From positions 186,001 to 250,000 of the forward strand of contig JARBJD010000058.1 of the NCBI GenBank assembly GCA_033064195.1: a stretch of 64,000 bases of DNA, in the 5' to 3' direction. Under the pieces are notes generated by a model. That model saw nothing but the letters and a program-made list of their open reading frames with translations. It did no database searches and had not been told where the DNA came from. Shown here one piece after another: positions 12,601-22,889 of this stretch. Made by a program: the position numbers and the translations under genes. Within the stretch, counting starts at the first letter, position 1, and each line of letters opens with the position of its first letter. The stretch is from Blattamonas nauphoetae (Eukaryota; Preaxostyla; Oxymonadida).

Positions 12601-12829
12601 CAACCTTCGCGTGGGCATCAAGAGCCGGATCAGGATGCACCAGCACCTCGCCAACAAGCAGTACTTCCCTGTCGACTATCAGTTTGACGGGGAGGACGAG
12701 AGGCTCATCGCTTTTGGAAAGAAAATGGACGTCGAGAACACTCGAATGAATGTGACTGCCTACGATCAAGTCGAGAAAAAAGCACCGATTATTCGACCGA
12801 AGAAGCGAAGTTCTGCTACACGCGCTTAA
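9607..12829 (+). CDS. FHA-SET histone lysine methyltransferase (SETD2/NSD/ASH1 type)
   Basis: Chromatin enzyme expected to methylate a histone lysine, most likely H3K36 by its SET class. Residues 50-155 form an FHA phosphothreonine-binding domain (LIGRSSHC, SKIHAVI, DTKSKNG, LHDGDTISFG). A charged linker follows, then an AWS zinc motif from about residue 520 (CVNRSCFVECSQENCPCG) and a SET domain (GWGLF, GEYVGEV, RFLNHSCEPNC, ELTIDYDWE). The post-SET zinc motif is CHCGAKNCRGFL. Introns are 11405-11433, 11555-11594 and the minisatellite-filled 11715-12280, and all three join in frame and complete the catalytic domain. After post-SET the coding frame must change between 12345 and 12545 to reach the final exon, which ends in a basic tail at 12829. 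That last junction is unresolved. Confidence 0.85.
11715..12280 (+). repeat. 40-bp minisatellite filling an intron
   Basis: This is the third intron of the SET-domain gene, 566 nt long, against 21-140 nt for other introns in the window. From about 11728 it consists of roughly 13-14 tandem copies of a 40-nt pyrimidine-only-like unit built from CTCTTCTCTCTTTCTC and ATTCCCTCTCTTC. Copies differ at only a few C/T positions; the last two are shortened. The array runs up to the CTCAG acceptor. All three frames are open on the plus strand simply because the unit lacks stops, so the long ORFs here are not protein-coding. Confidence 0.95.
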
Positions 12830-13011
12830 TCGATGTCCATCAGCGATGAATTAGCCTTTTGCTACTTTGTTTTTCCAATGTAAGTCATTTCCTCAGCCGT
12901 CTAATCAAATACGGGCTTCTTTGATTGGTTTGTGCATCGACGTTAACTCAGGAAGAGGAATTCGAGAATCTGTCTAGATCGAAAATGATCAAATCACAAT
13001 ATTTTTTTCAG

Positions 13012-14066
13012 ATGGCACTAGCTGACTTCGAAGATTTCAGGGGATACCTACCTGGTTTCGAACTTTTTCTATATTTCTTGATTTAATTTAGGCATGAGTG
13101 CTGATGAAATGTGGGCTTGGATTCCTCCAACGATAACAGCTTCGGATTTTCCCGATTTACAGTTGTATATCGAATATCGTGTTCGTTTGTGAATTAATCT
13201 CGCATATAGCTGATGTATTCCTATTCTCTTCATCTTTTAGGCCTTTTTAAGCAAAAATGTCGCTCAATGTCCGGAGAAGAACTCACAAACCAAATTAACC
13301 TCCTTTATGAGACTCCAACAGTCGGAGACAAGCTCACTGACCGAAACCTTTGGGCGTACAAACATTTACGGTTGCTTTATCTCTTCATTTATGAAAATTA
13401 TCGCAGAGCACTCGTCGTCGAAATACAACAATTCGTTTGTCAACTAGAAGACATTTGCACGTATCAAACTTGTAAAGAAATGAAAGCTACTGATGAATGG
13501 CAGTTTTTGTGTGCATCACATCACAAGCCACAAGCAGTTTGCCTCTTGCTTCATCGTACTCATTTCTTCATTGTTCATTTCCTTTCCCTCCAGTGCTGTG
13601 CCATTGATTATATGACACATACCCTTGATACATCAATCTCTGTTCTTAACAGCAAGCAATTCTTCAGTGACGAGTGTGTTATCACAGAGTTGCTTTTCAG
13701 ACCAATCTCACTTTTTCTTCATTTCTTCATTTTAGTAACTTATCAGAGGAATCATACAAGCTTATTCAACAAATTGCTCGACGTCTCTACCGTGTTTTTG
13801 CACATATTTATTTTAATCACCAAGAACAGTTTCGCGATTTTGAGGTCTCTCTTTCTCGTCGTCATCCACTATAACAACCCCGTTTCCTTGTTCGTTCCTT
13901 TTTACCTTGCCTTTAGAACGAGACATTGTTACATGAACGTTACAAACAATTCTCAGTCCAGTTTAATCTCGTTCCAAACGCGAACTTCATCGAAAACCTG
14001 AAAAGCAAAAAGGCTGACAATATTTCAATGACAACATCACAACTTCCACCCAAAATGAAGCACTGA
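13012..14066 (+). CDS. MOB4: MOB4/phocein-like kinase co-activator
   Basis: Mob1/phocein family scaffold. MOB4 is the regulatory Mob subunit of striatin-PP2A (STRIPAK) complexes. Six exons: 13012-13054, 13092-13178, 13241-13536, 13594-13673, 13736-13844 and 13917-14066. Family landmarks are LWAYKHLR, the zinc ligands in CTYQTC, EWQFLCASH, the IDYMTHTLD core, and the second zinc pair in AHIYFNH. The ending NETLLHERYKQF is followed by a FNLVP motif close to the MOB4 type. The ATG at 13012 follows a strong TTTTTTTCAG acceptor, so a further 5' exon, or an intron in the leader, is possible. Overall length (about 260 residues) is slightly above human MOB4 (225). It lies on the same strand as, and 180 bp after, the methyltransferase gene, with no sign of a shared function. 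Confidence 0.88.
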
Positions 14067-14240
14067 TCCACTATCTTTCTTTCTTGCTTCGTCATTTCAC
14101 CCTCCTTTTCATTGACCCCCATCAGTCACGCCGTTTGGAGAAGCTTGACTGACTCACGCTGCCTTTTTTGTTTCTTCGAAGTGATCACAATTCTTTCAAC
14201 TGTTTGACCAAATCGAGAAAAAACTTGTTCATTGATCGCG

Positions 14241-14987
14241 ATGGGGCTTCTCTCGTTCTTGAGGAAACTGAAGTTGAAAGAGAAGGAAATACGCATCCTT
14301 CTTATGTTTGCGATCTGTTTTTATGTTTTCATATTCTCTGTCTATCATTCAAACGCACTTTCGTCTATCTTCATTCAGAGGGTTAGATGGGGCAGGGAAA
14401 ACAACAACTCTGAAGCAATTAAAGGGAGAAAGCACGGAGGGAATTGCGTCAACGAAAGGATTTAATATAGAAACCTTCCAACTCGGCGAGTTTGTTGCCA
14501 CAAATTCTGATTCAATTCTCTCGTTTCCCTTTGAGTTACCTTTATTATCATTCTAACTATTCGAATCTATTCATTCTCTTACATCCATTTTACATACTTT
14601 TTCAGAGTTAAATTGAACGTCTGGGACATTGGCGGACAATCATATATCAGACCGTACTGGAGAAATTATTTTGAGGAGACTGAGGGAATTGTCTGGGTCG
14701 TGGATAGCACTGATCATTTTAGAATCCAGGAAGGAATTTCAGAACTGGAAAAGGTTTTGAAGACCGAGAAATTGGCAGGAGCATCACTCCTCGTCTTTGC
14801 CAACAAACAGGACATCCGCGGTGCTATGACACCAGAAGAAATCGCAAATTCGATGAAGTTGACGGAGATTGTCCAAAATAGGCATTGGAAGATTCAAGCA
14901 AGTTCAGCAATCACAGGGGAAGGAGTTCTTCCTGGTTTTCGTTGGATTGTGCAGGATGTTTGCTCTCGACTATTTACGTTTAATTAA
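14241..14987 (+). CDS. ARL2: ARL2-like small GTPase
   Basis: Arf-like GTPase of the ARL2 class, which regulates tubulin cofactor D and release of lipidated cargo. Exons are 14241-14305, 14379-14489 and 14606-14987. The N terminus MGLLSFLRKLK matches ARL2, including Gly2. G1 is GLDGAGKT, switch I carries the conserved Thr in ASTKGFN, G3 is WDIGGQ, G4 is NKQD and G5 is SSAITGEG. All nucleotide-binding motifs look intact. The family motif YWRNYFE after switch II is present. Length (about 185 residues) is normal. The 73- and 116-nt introns have GTTTGC and GTTTGT donors. Confidence 0.93.
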
Positions 14988-15051
14988 CACTTCACCCATA
15001 TCTTCTTTTACAATCAATTCAAATTGATTTGATCAGGATTGAGATGGAAGA

Positions 15052-16848
15052 TCAATGAAGAAGAAAACTCATTTCTCCCAGTTTCTGATTCCACTTCAAT
15101 CTCTGATTTTGCGAACACTTACCCCACCCAATCTAAAAAAATGAATCAAGATAATCCACACCTTCATTAGAACACCGTCCACTGTAATCGTGTTCAATTC
15201 GTACACTCTCTCCGCGGCATATCGCGATCCCATCAACGCAAACCCAGCATGCGCATTTTCGTGGATCTGCACGTCTTCCACTCGACCATATGTCGACAGC
15301 ATCGCTCGAACGCCGTTGGTGAGGGATCGACTGTCAGCTCCACCCAACCAGATAGTTCGAGATTTGACTGAGCGTGAGTATGGGACGAAGGAGGATGAAC
15401 AAACAAAGAGACGCAGACTGATCACTTCATCTTTGTGCACGCTGACTGGGCCGAATCGGAAGACCTCGGCTTGATACGGCTCGAAGTCGCTTTTATACTT
15501 TTCGATCATCTCGTCTCTTGCTCTGCGCTCTGTGATCTCCCTCTCCTCCTCTTCCTTGCTCACTGGCTGGCTCATATACGGCATCGTTGGAGCTCCCAGC
15601 ATCTGACTCGGTGTCATCCCCATGCCCTGCATACGAGGCATTCCCTGCATCCCCATCGGAGGCACAAAGGGCCCAGGGGCTGGACGCATGTTCAAGTTGC
15701 CTGGAGCGACCATTGGACGCTGTCCTTGCATGGGATAGTAGGGCATGCGGTTGGGTTGGAACTGGGGATAAGCAACTCCTGGTTGGGCGGGGAAGAACGC
15801 GGCTCGTCCAGCCGACATACCATATGGAGGGACAGTCTGTGGGTAAGGTTGCTGGACCGGAGCTCTTGCCATTTCCATTTGGGCATTCTGGCGAAGAGTC
15901 TCGAGTTCTTGTTTGAGACGATTGCGAACAGTGATAATTTCATCGAGGTTGGAATACTCACCGAGGAGAGTCAATCTATCTTGACGTGGATCAGCAACGA
16001 TCTGTGGATCTCTGGGAATTTCGTCGTCGGTTTTCATTCTCTTTTCGCCCTTCTCATTATCGTTCGATTCAGAACCATAAGTGGGAACACGTGTCGGAGG
16101 AGTTTCAACAAAGGAAGTGGATGTTGAAGCCGAAGAGGAGTTGTCATTTTGAGGAGCTAACTGTCCGGATTGTTGTTTGTAGAGGGAGAGAAGGGCTTCA
16201 GTGGAGAGATTCTGTGCCCTCCCCCCTTGTTCTGAATGCGTTGGGGCCGATCGAGTCTCTGAAAATAGACAATGTTGAGGAAGTAAACAGGTGAGACCTT
16301 GATGATGAGAACGATGCTGGTGATTTGGATCGAGGAGTTGAAGTAAAGAATCGATTTTGTTTGGAAAGAGATTGTATTTCTTCCAATATAGAAATATTTT
16401 GTGAAACTTTTCCTTGACTGATTGAATTGGTGAGACAACGGAAAAAAGTAAACTGGCATTTGGTTGTCCGAGAGCAGCTTTAAGAACAGTAACTATTCTG
16501 GTGTCAAATGCATCAACAAACAATGGCCCGTTCTATGAGAGAATTGTTCAGTAAGATCAATCAAACGATGTACATACAGTTGAATGGCGACAGAGAGCAT
16601 CGAGAATGTAGAATGCGTGAAGATGTGCCATGAGAGGATGTTGATCCGAAAGCAGCGCTTCTTCGATAGTAGAAGCGACAATCGATGTGTTCTAATCAAT
16701 ATTGAGAGAGAAATCCACAATAACATACTGGGAGGAGTTCAAATGCGAGGTGCACAATTTCCGGCACATCCTTTTCCTTAAGTTTTGGCTTGGACACAAT
16801 ATTGATAAATGTGCTCTTGAAATTTGCTTCTTTGTCCAAGTCAGTCAT
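15052..16848 (-). CDS. CID-RRM protein, Nrd1/SCAF-like RNA polymerase II CTD-binding factor
   Basis: Predicted nuclear RNA-processing or transcription-termination factor. The start MTDLDKEANFK at 16848 opens a CID domain (CTD-interacting domain) that spans introns. Its landmarks are FELLP, ALLSDQHPLMAHLHAFYILDALCRHS in two pieces, and FLYWKKYNLFP. The middle is Met/Pro/Gly-rich (15600-15850). A C-terminal RRM follows (RTIWLGGADS, STYGRVEDVQI, AGFALMGSRYAAERV) and finishes, after a 26-nt intron, with KIGWGK and a short tail ending at the TGA 15052-15054. This order, CID then linker then RRM, is that of yeast Nrd1 and animal SCAF4/SCAF8. A stretch before the RRM (about 15380-15440) may hide one more intron. 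The start is 318 bp from the divergent SPAG16 gene. Confidence 0.78.
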
Positions 16849-17165
16849 TGGAGAGTATGATCTGGCCCAGAATGGACACATCTGAAACGGAGTTGCATCA
16901 ACACCAGACAATATGTCCATAAATACTCCAGAAAAATGCACAAAACACGTTTTTGTTGTCGTGTAAGGTTTCTCTGCATGGAATAACTGTCAAACTGAAC
17001 ACGAACGGTTTGACAATTCTCTTTCATTTATGGAGATTGATCCACACGTGGAACACAGAAGTTGGTATTTAGACAGATATTTTCGCAAACTACTAAAAAT
17101 ATAATCTCATTCGAACGATTTTCGAGCATCATCAACTTTCATTATGGGTACTCGTTTTAACAGAA
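16849..17165. other. Intergenic, divergent spacer
   Basis: 317 bp between the divergent CID-RRM and SPAG16 starts. I see no coding frame or RNA gene here. On the minus strand a CTCCGTTTCAG-like acceptor lies just upstream of the chosen start, so a leader intron of the CID-RRM gene is possible. Confidence 0.5.
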
Positions 17166-19360
17166 ATGGCGGAAATGGAGGATGAAGAGATCTTCTTCGA
17201 GGATATTCCTTTTGAGATGTTTAGTGATGCACCTGGAGAAGGTGAAGGAGAGCAGACTCTTGCGGAACTCGAACAGAAACTTCAAAAACGTCCTGTCACT
17301 CCTCCAATCCCTGAAACTGTGAATCTCACTCCTGTATCCAGTCAACCTGTTGTTGTCGAAGATTATATTCGCAACTATCTTCGACATATGCGAATGTACG
17401 AAACTTTGGACAAATTCCAGGTTTGTTTTTTCACGTTTCAAGATCCAATTAACTCTATCAAAACAATTTTTCACGATTCAATCTTTACAATTACGACTCA
17501 TTTAGACTGAGTGGTATGCAACTGCTCATGATTCAACGACAGATCCAGTGGTTGATGCATATGCTCAAATTCGAGATCTTCAGGACCAAGTTCTCCGTTT
17601 GAAAGAAGAAATTCAAACAAAAGTTGAATTTGCTGAGTCTGCACATGCCGTTCTGTTCATTCTCTGTCTCTTTCCAGAAAAGCATCAGCATTGTTTGAGA
17701 AATTAAGGAAGGAACGAGATTTTCACAAAATGCACCATCGACGAGTTGTTGAGGAGAAAAACAAACTTATTCGGGATATGAAGCGTCTCGTCAAGCACAA
17801 TGCCAAGTATTGATCTGTTTATTTTGATATTCCCTTCTTGCTCCATCAGCTACGAACCAGCACTTCGAGAAATGAAGCAACGGTACGAGTCTGCCATGAA
17901 AGACAAAATGCTGATCAAACTTGAGAGGGATAAGTTTATGAATCGAGTCGAGATTCTTGAAGAGACACTGCGCCAGCTTCAATCACAACCCACAACAACA
18001 AAAGACCAATCTTCACTCGCACAGCAAATACTCGCCAAATCACCCCTGCAACAACAAGGACAGACTCGTCTTCTTCAACACACAGCCGCCAGCAAACAGA
18101 AACTTGTCAAACCGAAGAAGAAACTGACAGAAAAAGAACAGCGACAGGCAGAACTCAAAAAGGCGAGCAAACCACTTCTCAACATGAGAGTGAGTGACCA
18201 ACAGCCGGATTACGTTGAGCCTGCCACAAAAGCCGCCCAATTCAAAGCACAGAAAACGTTCCAAGCCCACCAACTGGCCATCACAAGCGTCTGTCTCCAC
18301 CCGTCGAAGGACATCTGCGTCACCACATCGGATGATACAACGTGGAAGATGTGGTCGCTGCCCAACGGCGAGCTGATTATGAGCGGAGAAGGGCATCGCG
18401 ATTGGGTGGCACGTGCCTCGTTCCATCCGGGGTCTGTCTTCCCTTTTCGACATCATTCTTTCTTCTTCCAAGTGGACTCAAATTAGCCACTGCGTCAGGT
18501 GATTGCACAGTGAAGCTCTGGGACTTTGCCACCGCTGCGTGTGAAGCCACACTCTCAACGCATTCCGCTGTTTGCTCTTTCGTTGCTCTATCGAGCCCTC
18601 TTCTTGCTCTCTCCTCTTTCTCTCTTTTTCAGGCTGTCTTCTCTGTGTCTTACCACGAAAGCGGCGACTACCTTGCCAGTTGCTCGATGGACAACACAAT
18701 CCGAATATACGATGCCAACACGGCTCAGGAAGCCCTCACACTGCGCGGACATGTGGACAGTGTGAACGACATCTGCTTCCTGCCCCAGTCCACTCTGATC
18801 GGCTCGTGCTCATCGGACAAGACTGTCAGTCTGTGGGACGTGAGGACAGGCCAATGTGTTCAGACATTCGTGGGCCACGCCAACTCCTGCAATCGGATAG
18901 CCAGCCCAATCCAAAGCGACGCGCTGGCATCCTCGGATGCTGACGGCATTGTCGAGCTGTGGGACATTCGGACTGTCCAGCAGCGCGGCAAGTTCAATTG
19001 CGGTGAGTCTCCTGCGAACGGTGTTTCATTCGACGGGAGCGGGCAGATCCTGTCTGTGGGATGCGACGATGGGAGCATCAAAATGTTTGCCTTTCTCTCT
19101 CCTCATCGTGTGAAACCCTTTTCAGCATCAACATCGAAGAAGAAATCGCCGCTTTTGCCAATTCATTTGCTGCCACGTCGCTCCAAACTGCTCTCTCAAC
19201 GCAAACACGAACCCTCCAACACACGCAACAACCGACGGTCCCAGTCATTTCACAAATGCTCACCGGACATAACGATCAGGTGCTGGATGTTCTTTTTGAG
19301 AAAGGAAACAGATACCTCCTCTCCACTTCGGCAGACAGGTCGTTCAAGTTCTGGTGTTGA
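17166..19360 (+). CDS. SPAG16: SPAG16/PF20-like axonemal central-pair WD40 protein
   Basis: Homologue of PF20/SPAG16, the C1-C2 bridge component of the axoneme central pair, which implies motile flagella. The N terminus is acidic. A coiled coil from about 17550 to 17990 contains the family block FHKMHHRRVVEEKNKL. After a Lys/Gln-rich linker comes a C-terminal WD40 propeller with HQLAITSVCLHPSKD, KLWDF, IRIYDAN, VSLWDVRTGQCVQTF and ELWDIRT, ending STSADRSFKFW. Exons: 17166-17420, 17507-17636, 17678-17806, 17850-18431, 18473-18569, 18633-19084 and 19126-19360. The 41-nt intron at 17637-17677 and the other junctions keep one continuous frame. The blade between about 19085 and 19250 has an unusual Ala/Thr/Gln insertion. 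Confidence 0.92.
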
Positions 19361-19576
19361 ACTCGTTCTCTTTTTCGTATTCTTCTTTTTCATCTCACCG
19401 TTCATTTCTAATGTTCACCAAATCCAAGTGACTGAAATGAGGATGGCATCAAGTTGTTTTGATAAACCTCTGGACTTTATCGAGCATGGTGTTTGGAATC
19501 CACCGGATGAATAATTAAGGGATGGATCATCCTTCGCCACACGCAATGGCATTATATTCGCGATGTATATCTAAAC

Positions 19577-19861
19577 GTGGGTATATTTGTATCTTTTTTA
19601 AGACTTTTTTTGATTTCCTTGGTCTTTTGGACCAACTATGGATTGCTACGAACGATGACAAAAACTGTAAACAGCAAGATTCTTCAAATCAACATTCCAG
19701 CTGTAGTCAAGATCATCAAAGCAGGTATTACCAATATCAGGTGGAAGATCGATAATCTTCGTCAGGCACCTCGGTCACACATCACAATCCCAGTTAAACC
19801 TCTGACTATGTACACACATCGCGATCCAACACTGAATACTTTGGATTTCCGTGTTCATTGA
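19577..19861 (+). CDS. Small hypothetical protein with a membrane segment
   Basis: An open frame of 95 codons follows SPAG16. It begins with a hydrophobic stretch (FVSFLRLFLISLVFW) that could be a membrane anchor, followed by a basic, soluble-looking tail ending LDFRVH. The frame is open upstream to 19511, so the true start may be in another exon. No family is recognised. It meets the gene on the opposite strand tail to tail and overlaps it. AT-rich composition and the lack of a recognised domain make this a weak call. Confidence 0.3.
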   Translation: MGIFVSFLRLFLISLVFWTNYGLLRTMTKTVNSKILQINIPAVVKIIKAGITNIRWKIDNLRQAPRSHITIPVKPLTMYTHRDPTLNTLDFRVH

Positions 19862-20123
19862 TACTCCTGCAAAGGAGTCTGAGTTTAGAGACTCGGACTC
19901 CTCTGCTGGTGCACCAAACAACTTTTCTAGTGATTCCTTTCAGCCTTTCCAGATAAGCTGAAGGGTCGAAGTCAATGTGTTTCTTCCATTCCTCCATAAA
20001 TTCATCCGTTGGGGGGACAAGGAGATCATCATCCAACCAGTTGTTGAGTGAGGGGAAGATGATCATTTGGCTCAACTCCGTTCTCCTCACAATATCTCGA
20101 GTATCGTTCTTATTGTCATTCAT
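19806..20123 (-). CDS. Small orphan protein, minus copy of an inverted duplicate
   Basis: Open frame of about 105 codons starting at the ATG 20121-20123. The first 70 residues look coding and acidic, with IFPSLNNWLDDDLLVPP and FMEEWKKHIDFDP. Its first 120 nt are clearly similar to the first 120 nt of the gene on the plus strand starting at 20138, so the two are a head-to-head inverted duplicate. If an intron is removed near the end the protein would stop at 19855 instead. A hairpin lies at 19874-19901. No known family recognised. Confidence 0.5.
   Translation of the reverse strand: MNDNKNDTRDIVRRTELSQMIIFPSLNNWLDDDLLVPPTDEFMEEWKKHIDFDPSAYLERLKGITRKVVWCTSRGVRVSKLRLLCRSINEHGNPKYSVLDRDVCT
19874..19901. 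repeat. Perfectly sized hairpin, 11-bp stem
   Basis: The stem arms 19874-19884 and 19891-19901 (GGAGTCTGAGT and ACTCGGACTCC) pair along 11 bp with one wobble, around a 6-nt loop TTAGAG. It lies at the 3' end of the minus orphan gene, possibly in an intron or 3' end region. Confidence 0.7.
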
Positions 20124-20137
20124 TGAGCGGGCAGACA

Positions 20138-20756
20138 ATGAGTGACGGTAAGGACGATACTGGAGACATTGTGAGGGAATGGAGTTGAACCAAGCGATCA
20201 TCCTCCCCTCCTTAACAACTGGACGGTTGATGACATCGTTGTCCCTACGACAGATCAAGCCATTCGCGCTGGTATTGCTCTCTTGATGTTCGCATGCATT
20301 CTTCTCTCTTCTCCAGATGCTGAAAACACACTCGCTAAAGTGGACCGAATCCCGACAAACGAAAACACTCCCTCAACAAACTCTATTGCCCTTTTCGAAG
20401 CAGCTGCCCGTCGAGCAACCACGAACAGCACGCCTTCCATCACAGCTGGATTTGATGGAGTGTTTGAGGCACCCCAGTTCCCTTGGCCGTTTGATGATCT
20501 CCAGTCATCCAGACAGTTTGAAGGGGAAGGCGCCATGGACGAGTTGGTGACACCACAGAGCCCCACAGGCACCGAGCAGCAACTGGAAGGAGTACAAGTG
20601 GACGACCTGGACGATGAGCTTCGTGCCGACCTGTCAACGATTCTTCTTTGTTCTCTAACGTCTATCAACTTTATGCCACCGCTCACTGACGTGCATTCAT
20701 CACAGAGAAGTACCAATTCTTCTGTTTTCATGAATCATCGACGATCTACTTGTTGA
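20138..20756 (+). CDS. Orphan acidic protein, plus copy of an inverted duplicate
   Basis: Three exons give one continuous frame. The first starts with the ATG at 20138 (MSDG). A 28-nt intron with the strong donor GTAAGG follows, then an exon encoding LLNNWTVDDIVVPTTDQ. A second short intron (GTATTG to CTCCAG) leads to a long last exon with Asp/Glu- and Thr-rich sequence (FPWPFDDLQS, VDDLDDELRADLS). The NNW..DD motif is shared with the opposite-strand gene starting 14 nt away. Without splicing the first frame would hit a stop after about 16 codons. The function is unknown, and the last 30 codons may be an unspliced intron. Confidence 0.5.
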
Positions 20757-20885
20757 AATCTGTCAGAACAGAGAGAGGAAACATAAAATCACTTGCTTGT
20801 TGATTTGAGAAGCATGTTTTAATGCAAAAAGTTAAACTTCTTCAAATTCACGTGAAATGAACAGAATTCAAGAACGTCAGGTTAA

Positions 20886-21812
20886 TCAAAGACTTGAATA
20901 ATTTGAGGTATCTTTATTCCACACTCCCACCAAGTGCACTTCGGACCGGCTCAATTTATGCCCAAATTGTCGCTGAACAGAGAGAAAGAAAGACAAAAAA
21001 ACAGACCAGGATTTGTGCTGCTTTGTCGCTCAATTTATCACCTTCTTTACAAACAGTGAAGTCTCTATCAAGAACAATTGATCCATCGCGGATGAAGGTC
21101 GGTAGACCATAAGAACGGAGAAGAGAATCCATCGCGACAGGAACAGGCGAGTACAAGGCTGATTCTGGCGATGGATTCGCTGTATCAACCGTCACCAGCA
21201 TACCCTGAGCCCTTTCTTTTTTGCTGCGGAGAGAGACTTGAGTGTCATCTTCTTCGTTTAATACATCATCGTTTCGCATTATCCTTCCAGCTGGAATAAC
21301 TACAGTTTGTGGTGAAACACTTCCAGCACGAGCAAATTCATCACGATGGAAAGTATTGCAGAACTCACGGACATCTGCGACAGATGCGTTGGAGAAGAGA
21401 AGACCAGATTGACCACGAAGATTCTACGTGACAAGTCAGACCAGACAAGTGAGAAATACCATAGAGATGTTCGAAATTCCAGGGAGGAATTCATCTTCTG
21501 GCGTCTTTCCAAGTGCATGTCCAATAACTTTATTTCGTCCAAAGACAAATCTGTCGATTGAAGATGTGTGAAAACAAGTCGAAGAAGATGCTTTGAATGA
21601 GAAAAAACACACTTGCTATGTTCTAATTGAAGTCGCATCTCTTGTAGAACACGTGATCGCTGATTTACAAGTTCCAGAATGAAGATTTGATTGTACTCCT
21701 CCACAGATTCTCGGATTTTGTCAACAAGAATATCCTTCCGTTTTCCATGCTTCTTTTCAACACGACCAGTCTTGGAAACAATTGGAGCTTTCGTTCTTCT
21801 TGATTTTGGCAT
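20886..21812 (-). CDS. MRTO4: MRT4-like 60S ribosome assembly factor
   Basis: Homologue of Mrt4/MRTO4, the P0-like factor that occupies the P-stalk site of pre-60S particles until replaced by P0. The start MPKSRRTK at 21812 is the exact family start. Landmarks are IFILELVNQRS, FGRNKVIGHALG, DEFARAG, LRSYGLPTFIRDGSIVL and FTVCKEGDKLS. After a 34-nt intron the C-terminal exon begins RQFGHKLSRSEV, matching the end of MRTO4, and terminates at the TGA 20886-20888. At least two more introns occur near 21420-21620. Length is normal for the family. Confidence 0.9.
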
Positions 21813-22127
21813 CTGTGGAGAAATGGTCTAATATTATGGGTCGATCAGACTCAAATTAGCCCCTCTCTCGTCTCTCATGAGAAATGGAAGTGAACCAGTC
21901 TCGATCGTTGACTCTTCTTTCATTTCTCTCATTAACTCAACAAAATCATCGTTGTTGGTGACAATTTGCTGATCCCTCCATTTCTTTCTCTATGTCATTG
22001 TTACCACATCGTCTGTATCTCATTTCGCAAGTTGATACGTTATTTTTGTTGAATCACCTTGATTAATCCTTGGTAAACAATACAGTGAAGTGAAATTGAT
22101 TGACAGAAAAAAAAGTTGAAAAAAAGA
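21813..22127. other. Intergenic, nothing seen
   Basis: 315 bp between the start of the MRT4-like gene and the stop of the WASHC3-like gene, AT-rich. I see no coding frame, RNA gene or repeat here. The promoter of the MRT4-like gene should lie in it. Confidence 0.5.
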
Positions 22128-22791
22128 TCAATCCGAGTCAGAATCAGAATCAGATCCGAAAAAGCTACTCATCGAGGAGTATTCATCTTTGGCATCACTT
22201 TGTCCACTGCTTGCTGCTGATGGTAGTGGAGATGGCGCTGGCGAAGCTGATGGTGACGGTAGGGGAGGTGAAATCATTGGAACTGAGGTAGGTGGTGGGG
22301 GTACGCCTCCCATTGGTAGGGGTGGTGGAGGGGGAATAGTTGGACCAGTGTTTGACACGGTACCTTCGATCAGTGGTGGCGCTGGAGGAACTCCACTTCC
22401 ATCGCCAGAAGGAGCACTAACTGTTGTTGGTGCTGCATCACCAAGCTGTGTATCAGAAATCGAAGCCAATTTTTGTTCGAGATTTGATAGATTCACTTCG
22501 ACTTGATAGATTTTTTCGCTGACCATTGAAAGCTTCTCATCGCATGCTTGAATGAAGTGATTGAGATGATGAACGGTGCTGATGATGAAGTTGTTGAAGT
22601 CAACAAGTATCTGTATAAGATGGTAAATTAAATGAAGCATGAGCGATTTGGAAGATGAAGAAGAAATCGATTGATTGGGAATACGGAAAGATGTACGGAG
22701 TGGATTCAACCTAGATGAAGGAACATACATTTTCTACAGGTGCTGGGTCGATTTTAGCATAATCAATAACTTTTCCAGATGAGAGCGTCAT
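22128..22791 (-). CDS. WASHC3: WASHC3 (CCDC53)-like WASH complex subunit
   Basis: Small subunit of the WASH complex, which activates Arp2/3 on endosomes. The start MTLSSGKVIDYAKIDP at 22791 carries the family's short N-terminal motif. One intron (donor GTATGT) then joins to LVDFNNFIISTVHHLNHF and EKIYQVEVNLSNLEQKL, the coiled-coil core of WASHC3. A Pro-rich segment with several PPPPP runs and an acidic Ser/Asp tail ending at TGA 22128-22130 follow, also as in the family. About 155 residues after splicing, near the family's 194. Confidence 0.85.
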
Positions 22792-22889
22792 TTCTGTGGT
22801 TCAGATCTTTCGAGTTTCAGAAAAAGAGTGTCTTTCATTGTGAAGTGGAAAAATGAGTATAAATTCCAAAAATACTCAAAAAGAACGAT

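Noticed and set aside
16849-17165. Possible tRNA or small RNA gene in the divergent spacers
   Set aside because: No A and B box pair or cloverleaf was found here or in the other spacers over 300 bp.
20255-20731. Minus-strand frame of 158 codons
   Set aside because: The plus-strand exon over the same bases continues an in-frame spliced gene with acidic, natural-looking sequence; the minus frame is Ser/Arg-rich shadow sequence.
22189-22506. Gly-rich plus-strand frame of 105 codons
   Set aside because: Antisense of the Pro-rich part of WASHC3.
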